DNA of 64,000 nt from Amycolatopsis sp. FDAARGOS 1241 (GTDB lineage Bacteria; Actinomycetota; Actinomycetes; Mycobacteriales; Pseudonocardiaceae): assembly GCF_016889705.1 (NCBI RefSeq), contig NZ_CP069526.1, positions 7,761,001 through 7,825,000 on the forward strand. Direction: 5' to 3'. The notes under the pieces are model-generated. The model was not told the DNA's origin and did not search any database. It saw only the letters and a list, made by a program, of their open reading frames with translations. The first letter of the stretch is position 1. The number at the start of each line of letters is the position of its first letter. Shown piece by piece: positions 53,317 to 61,420 of this stretch. The translations under genes and the position numbers were made by a program.

Positions 53317-53366
53317 GATTCGCCAAGCCGGTTCCACTCGGATGGCCGAGCGGCCATCCTCGAACC

Positions 53367-54317
53367 ATGACGACTACGACAAGCACCCGCGCCGTTGCGT
53401 TGAGTGATTTGAGCGCGTTCGCCTCCGCCGCCGGCGTGATCGACTTGAAGCGGTTGCGCAGCGCGGGGGTCTCGAACCGAAGAGCCGCACGGCTGGCCCG
53501 GCCGGGCGGACCGTGGCGTCGCGTGTACCCCGGCGTGTTCCTGATCCAGGACAAACCGCCGACCCGATTACAGCTGCTGCACGCGACGATCGCCCGCTAC
53601 GGCCCCACGGCCGTGATCACGGGAGCGGACGCGCTGCGGGCCCACGGCGTCGCGCACCCGTGCACCGACGAGATCCACCTGCTCCTGCCGCACTACCGCC
53701 GCCCGGGCTCCGAACACGGCGTGCTCACCTCCCGCACGGCCCGCCTGCCCGAGCCCGTGGTGATCAACGGCCTGCCCTACACGAGCCCCGCGCGCGCCGC
53801 CCTCGACCTGGCTCGCCGCGAGATGGACCCGGCCGCCGTCGAGCGCCTCGTGACGCTCCCCTTGCTCTGGGGGCTGTGCGACCGCGCCGAGCTCGTGACC
53901 GAGCTCGACGCCGGCAACCAGCGCGGCTCCGCGACCGTCCGCGCGGTGCTCCGCGCGCTCGACGACCACGAGACCTTCGCCCACGGCCACGCCCTCCGCA
54001 TCCTCCGCGAGACGCCCCTGCCGGCCCCGCAGTGGAACGTCTCGGTCTGCGACCGCCGCGGCCGCCGCATCGGCACCGCCGACGCGTGGTGGGACGAGGT
54101 CGGCCTCGCCTGGCGCTACCGCACCGCCGCCGGCCCCACCGACTTCAGCCACCTCGCGCTCACCGCCACGGGCACGGTCCTGATGCGCTGCACCCCCCAG
54201 CAACTGCACGACACCCCGAAGGGCGTCGCCCGCGAACTGGTACGCGCGTACACCCAGGCGGCCCGCACCCCGCGCCCGAAGGTCCACGCCGTGTACCGCT
54301 CGGGAACGGCCGCGTAG
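53367..54317 (+). CDS. AbiEi-antitoxin-like protein, orphan
   Basis: 316 residues. The N-terminal part (about 10-110) reads as the AbiEi-type winged helix plus domain: GVIDLKRLRSAGVSNRRAARL, then VYPGVFLIQDKPPTRLQLL and ATIARYGPTAVITGADALRA. The C-terminal half has a DUF559-like WWDEVGLAWRY. Many actinomycetes carry long proteins of this build without an AbiEii toxin next to them, and none is seen here. It might be a regulator or nuclease-like protein; function unknown. Confidence 0.7.
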   Translation: MTTTTSTRAVALSDLSAFASAAGVIDLKRLRSAGVSNRRAARLARPGGPWRRVYPGVFLIQDKPPTRLQLLHATIARYGPTAVITGADALRAHGVAHPCTDEIHLLLPHYRRPGSEHGVLTSRTARLPEPVVINGLPYTSPARAALDLARREMDPAAVERLVTLPLLWGLCDRAELVTELDAGNQRGSATVRAVLRALDDHETFAHGHALRILRETPLPAPQWNVSVCDRRGRRIGTADAWWDEVGLAWRYRTAAGPTDFSHLALTATGTVLMRCTPQQLHDTPKGVARELVRAYTQAARTPRPKVHAVYRSGTAA

Positions 54318-54665
54318 CCGTGGCGCCCCGCTCCCCGGTACCCCACCGGTCGCTCCGGACGGTTGCCGCGCGCCCGGCGTGCTGCGGACGGGCGCGTGCT
54401 GCTGGCCAACCACAAGCCGTCCGCACGTGCGCCGCTGCGGTCGAGCAAGCCGGTCGACTGACCACACGCAGCTAACCGGTTAACACCGGTCGGGTACGCC
54501 GCTCGCCGGGCCGACCGCCCACCGGCGTGCGTCGCCTCGTGGCCTGCGCGTGCCGGTGGGCGGTCGGCCCGTGGGCGGCGGGGCGTGAGCCGCGGTGATC
54601 GTGCGGGTTGCCCGCGGTGGGGTCGGAGCGTCAGGTGGAGAAAGTGAGGTCGGCACCGGGAAAGA
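54318..54665. other. Intergenic region with a long terminator-like hairpin
   Basis: 348 bases after the AbiEi-like gene. The main feature is a 20-bp perfect stem, 54507-54526 pairing with 54552-54571, loop 25, between convergent genes, a likely bidirectional terminator. No gene in the rest. Confidence 0.65.
54507..54571. terminator. Bidirectional terminator hairpin
   Basis: CGGGCCGACCGCCCACCGGC (54507-54526) pairs perfectly with 54552-54571 between the convergent AbiEi-like and zinc-ribbon genes. No T-run. Confidence 0.75.
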
Positions 54666-54848
54666 TCACCAGTATTCGTCGGGGAGTTTGGCTTCGATGT
54701 CGCGGACGTGGTCGCGGACGCAGTTCGGGCAGAGCCAGCGTTCGCGGCCGTCCTCCTTGGTGGAGACCCAGGAGAGGAGGGCCAGGGGGTCGGGCTCGCC
54801 GGAGCGGGTGCGGCTGCAGCGGGAGCACGTGGCGTCGGGGGCGGTCAC
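54666..54848 (-). CDS. Small zinc-ribbon-like protein
   Basis: 60 residues from the GTG at 54848, overlapping the methyltransferase stop by 4 bp. Two Cys pairs (ATCSRCSRT and WLCPNCVRD) make a probable zinc ribbon; the C-terminus is IEAKLPDEYW. Homologues of this kind are common near actinobacterial DNA-transaction genes but have no defined role. Confidence 0.72.
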   Translation of the reverse strand: MTAPDATCSRCSRTRSGEPDPLALLSWVSTKEDGRERWLCPNCVRDHVRDIEAKLPDEYW

Positions 54849-56329
54849 GGGCGCCGTCCACAGTGGACGGTTTTCGCGCCGGTGAGATAAAGGTCACGAC
54901 GGGCGGCGAGGTGGTGGGGGCCGTCCGGGTCGAGCAGGGAGGTCAGGGTTTCGCGATCGTCCGGCGTGAGGTGCTCGCCGCCGAACTCGAAGATGCGGGT
55001 GATGCGGTGGACGACGTAACCCGCCAGCATCGCGGGCCCGGGCGAGGGGTGGTGTACGAGCGCGCCGAACGAGTCGACGTCGGTGAGGCCGGCGTGCTCC
55101 AGTGCTGCAGACCAGCCGTATGGCATCGCGACCGCACCCTCGATGCCTTCGCGCATACCGATGAACCACTCGGCCTGCGCTGCCAGCAGCCGATCTTCGA
55201 GCCCCGGTCGGCCGATACCCAAATCCCAAGGCAGGCAACGAAAATCCAGCCCACCCTCGGCGAGCGCCACCAGCCCGCCCGCCTTGGCGACCTGCGCGAG
55301 AGTCCCCACGGCCGCCTGCTGATCCGGCAAATGGTGCACCACGCGCGACGCCCACACCAGGTCTGCCGCCGGCAAGGACTCCGGGAGCGCCGCATCGGCG
55401 AGGTCACCAAGCACGGTCCGCACCTCGACGCGCCCAGCACCGGCTGAGCCGGCGCCAGCCGCGGACACCAGGCCGGATCCGGAGTCGGCCACACCCGTGC
55501 CAGCCGAACCGGCAGGCGCGTTCCCGGCGTCGGTGTCGAAGCCCTCGGCCACACCCGTAGCAGCCGAACCGGCAAACGCGTCCTCGCCGCTGGCACCAAC
55601 CCCCTCAGCCACACCCGTGCCAGCCGACCCGGCAAACGCGTTCCCGGCGTCGGCGCCAAATTCCTCGGCCACACCCGTGGCAGCCGAACCGGCAGGCGCG
55701 TTCCCGGCGTCGGTGTCGGAGCCCTTAGTCACATCCGTCGCAGCCGACCCGGCAAACGCGTCCTCAGCCCCGGCATCAAGCCTGCCGACCTCAGCCGCCC
55801 CGGCCGAACCGGTAGGTGCGCTCCCAGAGCCGGCGCCAACCCCCTTGGCCACGCCAGTCGCGGCCGAATCGGGAGGCGCGACCGCGTCCGTAGAGCCAAC
55901 CCCGTCGACCGCACCCGTCGCAACAGAACCAGCAGGCGCAATCCCAGCGCCAGAACCGACCCCCGCCGCGCCGACTGCGGATGTGGCAACAGAACCGGTA
56001 GCCGAAGGGCCGCCCTCCACGGCAGCCTTGACCGTTTTCTCGGCTACGGCGAGCAGTCTCGGCGTCGCGTCGACTAGGACGAGGGTGCCGCCGCCGTGGG
56101 AGGCCAGGGCGCGGGCGAAGTGGGTGCTCATTCCGCCGGCGCCGCAGCCGAGGTCGACGATCGTGGCGCCGCGCGGGAGGGCCGCGACGAGGCGGCGGGC
56201 GATCGCCGACTGGGCGCCGGCGTCGAGGGTGTCGGCCGTGCGGAGCTGGGTGAGCCGGTCGGCCCAGTCGATGTGGTCGTGGGTGTGGCTGCGGGAATGG
56301 CTGTGCTTGTGAGCGGACACAACCCTCAT
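54845..56329 (-). CDS. SAM-dependent methyltransferase with an internal tandem-repeat insertion
   Basis: 494 residues from the ATG at 56329. The start is His-rich (AHKHSHSRSHTHDHID). Motif I IVDLGCGAGGMSTH (57-70) and TLVLVDATP (82-90) are the first half of a Rossmann methyltransferase. Residues about 111-299 are tandem repeats. The fold resumes with VRTVLGDLADAALPES, DLVWASRVVHHLPDQQAAV and LVALAEGGLDFR, typical of class I methyltransferases. The small zinc-ribbon gene follows with a 4-bp overlap. Substrate unknown. The insertion sits between the acidic strand-2 loop and the next strand. Confidence 0.85.
   Translation of the reverse strand: MRVVSAHKHSHSRSHTHDHIDWADRLTQLRTADTLDAGAQSAIARRLVAALPRGATIVDLGCGAGGMSTHFARALASHGGGTLVLVDATPRLLAVAEKTVKAAVEGGPSATGSVATSAVGAAGVGSGAGIAPAGSVATGAVDGVGSTDAVAPPDSAATGVAKGVGAGSGSAPTGSAGAAEVGRLDAGAEDAFAGSAATDVTKGSDTDAGNAPAGSAATGVAEEFGADAGNAFAGSAGTGVAEGVGASGEDAFAGSAATGVAEGFDTDAGNAPAGSAGTGVADSGSGLVSAAGAGSAGAGRVEVRTVLGDLADAALPESLPAADLVWASRVVHHLPDQQAAVGTLAQVAKAGGLVALAEGGLDFRCLPWDLGIGRPGLEDRLLAAQAEWFIGMREGIEGAVAMPYGWSAALEHAGLTDVDSFGALVHHPSPGPAMLAGYVVHRITRIFEFGGEHLTPDDRETLTSLLDPDGPHHLAARRDLYLTGAKTVHCGRRP
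55433..55999 (-). repeat. 60-bp in-frame tandem repeat inside the methyltransferase gene
   Basis: Eight or nine units of 20 residues with consensus AGSAATGVAEGFDTDAGNAP, for example AGSAATGVAEEFGADAGNAF, AGSAGTGVAEGVGASGEDAF, AGSAATGVAEGFDTDAGNAP. All units keep the frame; most keep exactly 60 bp. Rich in Gly, Ala, Val and Asp and probably flexible. Confidence 0.92.
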
Positions 56330-56438
56330 TCAACACCCGGCCGTCGCCGCTGAAATGGCGGCCGCGCGGTGAACTCCGTGCAAATTCGAGGAAAAAGCCG
56401 GAGAGCCGGCCACCGAAGTGACCGGCCCTCCGTGCGCA

Positions 56439-56696
56439 TCAGTCCTGGAACCGGCGCGACCGGTCGGCCGCCCACCGGGCGACGCGGGCCCACCGGCGCG
56501 CGGCGCGTGCGCGACGCCAAGGGCGTTGCCCTTGCACTGCTTCCTCCAGATCCCGTATTCGGGCCCTGGACAGTTCTTCGTGAAGCAACATTTCGCTGGT
56601 CTCCTGAGTGTCGTTCTGCTGTGGAAGCGGCTGCGCGCGATCCGGTTCGCGGGTGCGCGCCTCGTAATCGCGGATGGTGATCAGCTCGACGGTCAT
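56439..56696 (-). CDS. Small basic protein coupled to whiB7
   Basis: 85 residues from the ATG at 56696, overlapping the whiB7 stop (ATGA). MTVELITIRDYEARTREPDR, then a charged helix LLHEELSRARIRDLEEAV and a highly basic tail WRRARAARRWARVARWAADR. Helical, not membrane-bound. Not a known family. Co-transcribed with whiB7, so it may be induced by the same antibiotics. Confidence 0.7.
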   Translation of the reverse strand: MTVELITIRDYEARTREPDRAQPLPQQNDTQETSEMLLHEELSRARIRDLEEAVQGQRPWRRARAARRWARVARWAADRSRRFQD

Positions 56697-57037
56697 GCGG
56701 CGGCGCTCCCGGCAGCGGCAGCGGGCTCGAGTGCGGCGTTCTTGCGCGGACGGCCACGAGGCCGCTTCCGCGCGATGACGACACCGCGCTCGAAGATCTC
56801 GCCACCCCAGACCCCCCACGGCTCACGCCGGGCAAGGGCACCCGCGAGGCAGGCCTCGCGGACGGGGCAGTCGGCGCACAGGGACTTGGCGCGCTCGAGC
56901 TCGGCCGGCGACTCGGCGAACCAGAGGTCTGCGTCGCGGGAACGGCAGGGCAGCTCGAGCTCGGGGGCGGCGACCCCGTCGAGCAGGTCGCCGATACCGA
57001 GGTCGAACCCCTCGGCGAAGGCGATGGCGGACGACAT
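56693..57037 (-). CDS. whiB7: WhiB7-type iron-sulfur transcription factor
   Basis: 114 residues from the ATG at 57037, preceded by GAAGAGGAG. The four cluster-binding Cys are at 31, 54, 57 and 63 (SLCADCPVREACL), followed by the G[VI]WGG turn (GVWGGE 75-80) and a C-terminal AT-hook RPRGRPRKN (92-100), the combination that defines WhiB7. In mycobacteria and Streptomyces it activates intrinsic drug-resistance genes with the primary sigma factor. The uvrD2 gene is next, as in mycobacteria. Confidence 0.96.
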   Translation of the reverse strand: MSSAIAFAEGFDLGIGDLLDGVAAPELELPCRSRDADLWFAESPAELERAKSLCADCPVREACLAGALARREPWGVWGGEIFERGVVIARKRPRGRPRKNAALEPAAAAGSAAA

Positions 57038-57117
57038 TTCCGTGCTCCTCTTCATCGTTGCGGTGGTTTTCGAACTGTCGATCGAACTGGACAACTTGTT
57101 CCTCGGGTTGTGCAGCC

Positions 57118-57166
57118 AAAAAACACGAAGGCCGCGGATCCGGTTACCGGTTCCGCGGCCTTCGTG
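57118..57166 (-). terminator. Intrinsic terminator in the whiB7 leader (candidate attenuator)
   Basis: On the minus strand CACGAAGGCCGCGGA pairs with TCCGCGGCCTTCGTG (15 bp, then more pairs), directly followed by TTTTTT. It ends 80 bases before the whiB7 ATG and points towards whiB7. A second hairpin, TCCTGAC-CTA-GTCAGGA (57174-57190), precedes it. In known whiB7/wblC genes attenuation of this kind controls expression. Confidence 0.8.
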
Positions 57167-57186
57167 AGCCTCGTGTCCTGACTAGG

Positions 57187-57507
57187 TCAGGAACTTCGCT
57201 CCCGTAGCGACAACGGAACACGGAACTGCTTGATGGTCGGCAGATCGACATCGACCTGCGGGTACGCGCCAACGAAGGCAGCGTTGGCCAGGGTGACCTC
57301 GACCGAGGCCCACGTACGCTCGTCGACCCGGCGAACTCCACCGAGGTGAGCACTCGTGGACACACCGGTGCCCTGGCGCGAAGCGGGAATGAGTCCGCAG
57401 CCGGACAGACCGGTGCCAGGGTTCGTGAGCGTCATGTTGCAGATCATTTCACCGGCACCACCTTTCGCTGTCCGGACGTTGCCGCACCGGGCGGCACTCG
57501 TCAACAT
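57187..57507 (-). CDS. Leader reading frame upstream of whiB7 (uncertain)
   Basis: A 106-residue frame from the ATG at 57507 (preceded by TGGGGA), ending with QFRVPLSLRERSS and stopping inside the small hairpin next to the terminator. Third-position GC is far lower than in real genes around it, so it may be non-coding leader or a regulatory leader peptide. A very short GTG-started frame (VPVK) also exists near 57465. Confidence 0.3.
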   Translation of the reverse strand: MLTSAARCGNVRTAKGGAGEMICNMTLTNPGTGLSGCGLIPASRQGTGVSTSAHLGGVRRVDERTWASVEVTLANAAFVGAYPQVDVDLPTIKQFRVPLSLRERSS

Positions 57508-57545
57508 GGATCCCCAGACCGGGCTCTTCCCACCCGGGTACGTGC

Positions 57546-57591
57546 AGGTTATTGCCCCTGCGAGACGGGGGCAACTCATTTTCCCGAAAAC
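57546..57591 (-). promoter_or_regulatory. Candidate whiB7 promoter with upstream AT-rich WhiB7 site
   Basis: On the minus strand TTGCCC (57569-57574), 17 bases, then TAACCT (57546-57551) fit -35/-10 elements. TTTTCGGGAAAATG lies directly upstream of the -35 (57577-57590), the AT-rich placement expected for the WhiB7 AT-hook in an autoregulated promoter. Start site would be near 57540. Confidence 0.5.
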
Positions 57592-57657
57592 TCGCCGAAG
57601 CTACGAAGATCGCGTTGGAGCAGCGGGTTCGCCGCATCGATCAGGGTGCGGACGCGG

Positions 57658-59748
57658 TCAAGACCGCATCGTCGAGCGGACCACGTCGAGCACCTCCGCG
57701 CCGAAGCGTTCGAGCTTCGTCGCGCCGATGCCGGAGATCGACACGAGCGCTCCGTCGTCGGTCGGTCGCTGTTCGGCGATCGCCATCAGCGTCGCGTCCG
57801 TGAACACCACGAACGCCGGCACCTTCAGCTCCCGCGAACGCTCACCACGCCACGTCTTCAGCTTCTCGAGGAGTTCTTCGTCCACTGTGGACGGGCACTT
57901 CGAGCACCGTCCCAGCTTCACCTCCATCGTCTGCAGCAGCGGCCCGCCGCAAAGCCGGCAACGCGCGACCTTCGTGCCCGCCGGCGACGCCTGGTGTGAC
58001 CGCGCGACGCGGGCCGCCGGGTGGTCCTCCGGGATCAACCCGTAGAGGAACCGGCTGCGCCGCCGGTTGCGCCGGCCGCCCGGGGTGCGCGACAGCGACC
58101 ACGACAGCGACAGGTGCTCGCGCGCCCGCGTGACGCCGACGTAGAACAGCCGGCGCTCCTCTTCGATGGCCGCGTCGTCGCCGTCGGCGTGGAGGATCGG
58201 CATCGTGCCCTCGGACAGGCCGACGAGGAACACCGCATCCCACTCCAGGCCCTTCGCCGCGTGCAGCGACGCCAGCGTGACCCCCTCGACCGTCGGCGGG
58301 TGCTGGGCCGCCGCGCGCTGGTCGAGTTCGGCGACCAGCCGCGGGAGGTCGGCGTCCTCGACGGCCGCCGAAAGCTCCTCGGCCAGCTCCACCAGCGCGA
58401 GCAGCGCGTCCCACCGCTCCTTCGCCGCGCCGCCCGCCGGCGGCTGCTCGGTGAGGCCGACGCGCGCGAGCACCGAGCGGACTGTCGTGACCAGGTCAGC
58501 CCCGGCGGGATCGCCGGACGCGACGCGCAGCGCCGACATCGCCTGCCGCACCTCGGCGCGCGCGAAGAACCGTTCGCCGCCGCGGACGAGGTACGGGATG
58601 CCGGCTTCGGTGAGCGCCTGCTCGTAAGCCTCCGACTGCGCGTTGACGCGGAACAGCACCGCGATCTCGCTCGCCGCCACTCCCCCGTCGAGCAGCTCGC
58701 GCACGCGCCGCGCGACGGCCGAGGCCTCCGCGGACTCGTCGTCGTACTCGGCGAACCGCGGCTCTGGCCCGGACTGCCGCTGGCCGACGAGCTTCAGCCG
58801 CGAGCCCGCCGGTCGCCCGCGCGCGGCGCCGATCACCCGGTTCGCGAGCGCGACGACCTCGGGTGTCGACCGGTAGTCGCGCTCGAGACGCACGACGGTG
58901 GCCTCGGGGAAGCGCCGCGTGAACTCCAGCAGCGGTCGCGGCGAAGCGCCGCCGAACGAGTAGATGGTCTGGTTCGCGTCGCCGACGACGGTGAGGTCGT
59001 CGCGGCCGCCGAGCCACGCGTCGAGCAGCCGCTGCTGCAACGGCGTGACGTCCTGGTACTCGTCGACCACGAAGCAGCGATAGCGGTCGCGGAACTCCGT
59101 CGCGACGGCCTCGTGCTCTTCGAGTACTGCCGTGGTGTGCAGCAGGAGGTCGTCGAAGTCGAGGACCTGCGCGGAATTCTTGAGCTCTTCGTACAGCCGG
59201 TAGACCTGCGCGACCTGGGCGACCGGCGCCGGGGTGTCGCGCTGCGTGCGCGCCGCGACGGCCGGGTAGTCGTCCGGCGACACGAGCGACGCCTTGCTCC
59301 ACTCGATCTCGCTCGCGAGGTCGCGCAGCACCTCGACCTCCGTGCTCAGCCGCGCGCGCTGGGCGGCCTGCGCGACGAGCCGCATTTTGTTGTCGACGAG
59401 GTCCCACGGCCGGTCGCCGACCACGCGCGGCCAGAAGTAGCGCAGCTGCCGGCGCGCGGCGGCGTGGAACGTGAGCGCCTGCGCGGCGTCGACGCCCAGA
59501 CCGCGCAGCCGCGTGCGCATCTCGCCCGCCGCGCGCGCGGTGAACGTGACGGCGAGCACCTGCCCGGCCGCGACGTGACCCGACCTGACCAGGTGCGCGA
59601 TGCGGTGGGTGATCGTTCGCGTCTTGCCCGTCCCGGCGCCGGCGAGGACGCAGACGGGTCCGCGCGGCGCGGCGGCGGCGGCACGTTGCTCGGGGTCGAG
59701 CCCGTCCAGGAGGCTCGGACGGCTCTTCGGAGACGATGCGCTTGCCAC
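57658..59748 (-). CDS. uvrD2: UvrD2-like helicase with HRDC domain
   Basis: 696 residues from the GTG at 59748; an ATG at 59793 would add 15. Walker [12 protein letters not shown] (35-45), [20 protein letters not shown] (motif II), [13 protein letters not shown], and [11 protein letters not shown] (motif VI). The C-terminal part has the tetracysteine [10 protein letters not shown]...GRCSKCPS and an HRDC-like end [15 protein letters not shown], as in mycobacterial UvrD2. A DNA helicase in repair. It lies upstream of whiB7 on the same strand. Confidence 0.95.
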   Translation of the reverse strand: MASASSPKSRPSLLDGLDPEQRAAAAAPRGPVCVLAGAGTGKTRTITHRIAHLVRSGHVAAGQVLAVTFTARAAGEMRTRLRGLGVDAAQALTFHAAARRQLRYFWPRVVGDRPWDLVDNKMRLVAQAAQRARLSTEVEVLRDLASEIEWSKASLVSPDDYPAVAARTQRDTPAPVAQVAQVYRLYEELKNSAQVLDFDDLLLHTTAVLEEHEAVATEFRDRYRCFVVDEYQDVTPLQQRLLDAWLGGRDDLTVVGDANQTIYSFGGASPRPLLEFTRRFPEATVVRLERDYRSTPEVVALANRVIGAARGRPAGSRLKLVGQRQSGPEPRFAEYDDESAEASAVARRVRELLDGGVAASEIAVLFRVNAQSEAYEQALTEAGIPYLVRGGERFFARAEVRQAMSALRVASGDPAGADLVTTVRSVLARVGLTEQPPAGGAAKERWDALLALVELAEELSAAVEDADLPRLVAELDQRAAAQHPPTVEGVTLASLHAAKGLEWDAVFLVGLSEGTMPILHADGDDAAIEEERRLFYVGVTRAREHLSLSWSLSRTPGGRRNRRRSRFLYGLIPEDHPAARVARSHQASPAGTKVARCRLCGGPLLQTMEVKLGRCSKCPSTVDEELLEKLKTWRGERSRELKVPAFVVFTDATLMAIAEQRPTDDGALVSISGIGATKLERFGAEVLDVVRSTMRS

Positions 59749-59812
59749 CCCGCGATCCTCGCAGAGGGGGCCGACGGATTCGTGGCAGGGCACGCGGCCG
59801 TATCCTGGTTAA

Positions 59813-60541
59813 ATGGCGGGTAAGCAGGACAAGGAAGCGGCCAAGCAGGCCAAGGCGGAGAAGCGCGCGGCAGGCAAGGCCCGGCGCGGTCAGCTCTTCG
59901 AGGCGTTCAAGATGCAACGCCGCGAAGACCCGATGCTGATTCCTTGGATGGTCGGCTCCATCGTGGTCGTCGCCGGCCTGCTGTTCGGCGTCGGGTTCAT
60001 CTTCAACATGCAGTGGGCGCTGCTGCCGCTGGGCATCGTCCTCGGGGTACTGCTCGCCGTGATCATCTTCGGCCGCCGCGTGCAGAAGACGGTGTACACG
60101 AAGGCCGACGGCCAGCCCGGCGCGGGCGCCTGGGCGCTGGAGAACATGCGTGGCAGCTGGCGCGTGACACCCACCGTCGCCGCGACGACACAGCTCGACG
60201 CCGTGCACCGCGTGCTGGGCGCGCCCGGCGTGATCCTCGTGGCGGAGGGTGTGCCGCACCGCGTGAAGACCCTGCTGGCGCAGGAGAAGAAGCGCGTGTC
60301 GCGCCTCATCGGCGACACCCCGATCTACGACTTCACCATCGGCAACGACGCCAACGAGGTGCCGCTCAAGAAGCTGCAGAGCACGCTGATGAAGCTGCCC
60401 CGTAACCTCAAGCCCCCGCAGGTCGACGCTCTCGAGGCCAAGCTCGCCGCCCTCGGCAACCGCGGCGCGGCCATGCCCAAGGGCCCCATGCCTGCGGGCG
60501 CGAAGATGCGCAACGTGCAGCGGACGATCCGCCGACGCTGA
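59813..60541 (+). CDS. DUF4191 membrane protein
   Basis: 242 residues. A charged N-terminus (MAGKQDKEAAKQAKAEKRAA), two membrane helices (about 46-86) and a cytoplasmic domain with WRVTPTVAATTQLDAVHRVL and GVPHRVKTLLAQEKKRVSRL. It belongs to the DUF4191 family. In mycobacteria the same family sits between lipA and glnA1 (Rv2219), matching the RDD gene and glnA further on here. Function unknown. Confidence 0.92.
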   Translation: MAGKQDKEAAKQAKAEKRAAGKARRGQLFEAFKMQRREDPMLIPWMVGSIVVVAGLLFGVGFIFNMQWALLPLGIVLGVLLAVIIFGRRVQKTVYTKADGQPGAGAWALENMRGSWRVTPTVAATTQLDAVHRVLGAPGVILVAEGVPHRVKTLLAQEKKRVSRLIGDTPIYDFTIGNDANEVPLKKLQSTLMKLPRNLKPPQVDALEAKLAALGNRGAAMPKGPMPAGAKMRNVQRTIRRR

Positions 60542-60566
60542 GCTGAGGTTTCCGCCGCTTTCGAAG

Positions 60567-60599
60567 AGGCCTCCGGGGTTGGTTCCCCGGGGGCCTTTT
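60567..60599 (+). terminator. Intrinsic terminator of the DUF4191 gene
   Basis: AGGCCTCCGGGG and CCCCGGGGGCCT form a stem with one mismatch, followed by TTTT, 26 bases past the stop codon. Confidence 0.8.
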
Positions 60600-60660
60600 G
60601 GTGTCGGGGGTGGCTGTGGTGGCTTGGTTTCGGGGCTCCGGGTGGCCTGCGGACGGAAGC

Positions 60661-60689
60661 TGTCCACAGCGTCAGCGAGTTGTGGACAA
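60661..60689. promoter_or_regulatory. DnaA-box-like pair after the DUF4191 gene
   Basis: CTGTCCACA (one mismatch, from 60660) and TGTGGACAA (60681-60689, a TTGTCCACA on the other strand) face each other. Confidence 0.45.
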
Positions 60690-60773
60690 CTCAGCGCTCA
60701 AGTCGGCCTGACCACGGGTTTTGCCGGGGGCGGCCGATAGAATGGACGTGGGGACGCCCCCCTTGGGAGGGCG

Positions 60774-60841
60774 GGGGCTGCGTCCCGGCGGGGGCTGCGT
60801 CCCGGCGGGGGCTGCGTCCCGGCGACGGCTGCGTCCCGGCG
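60774..60841 (+). repeat. Four tandem 17-bp repeats
   Basis: GGGGCTGCGTCCCGGCG at 60774, 60791 and 60808, and ACGGCTGCGTCCCGGCG at 60825, back to back. They abut the IS30-like relic; purely intergenic. Confidence 0.9.
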
Positions 60842-61420
60842 AAGGTCGCGATCGAGCCTCGGGTAGTGGATCTCGAGATCCTGATCGGTGTGGCCGGGCT
60901 GTGCGGGAGGAACGAAGGACCTGCGGTGCGCTGGGGAGCTCGGGTCCAGGCATTTGGGCACCAGGAAAGCGGGCCGCCGGGTCGGGATCACGGCCGGAGG
61001 GCGAAACGCTCGCGGGCCGCTGCGGCGCCGACGGTTCCGGCATCGGTGTCGTCGCGGTTCCTTGAGCCTGCACGAGCGGATCCTGATCGCCGACCGGGGT
61101 CTGTCAGCTCGGGAGCATCACTGCGGGCGATCGCCGCCTGGCTGCGGCGTGCGGTCTCCACGATCACCCGGGAGCCGCACCGCAACCGGCAACCCGATGG
61201 CAACAACGCCCAGCCGCATGCCGCCCATCAGCTGGCCACCGATCTGGAGCCGCGGCGGTCGTTCACGATGGGCCAGCAGCTGCTGGAGTCCGCAGCAGAT
61301 CATCCGCTGCCTGCGCTTTGATCGCCCTGATGGCCCGGACCGGCACGTGACCTGCGAACCGATCTACCCCGCCCTCTACCGTCCAGGCCCGAGGTGGCCA
61401 GCTGGCTGACTGGAGGATCG
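60842..61420 (+). mobile_element. Degenerate IS30-family transposase remnant
   Basis: Pieces of an IS30-type transposase in order but in different frames: SLSLHERILIADRG (about 61062), ASLRAIAAWLRRAVSTITRE with HRNRQPDGNN and PHAAHQ (helix-turn-helix region, 61110-61230), and CEPIYPALYRPG (about 61350), the counterpart of the ETIYQALY block. No terminal repeats or catalytic DDE domain remain. It separates the DUF4191 and RDD genes, which are adjacent in mycobacteria. Confidence 0.75.

Noticed and set aside
58496..60667. 723-residue antisense/offset frame over uvrD2 and the DUF4191 gene
   Set aside because: Arg/Ala-rich offset frame; both overlapped genes carry clear family motifs.
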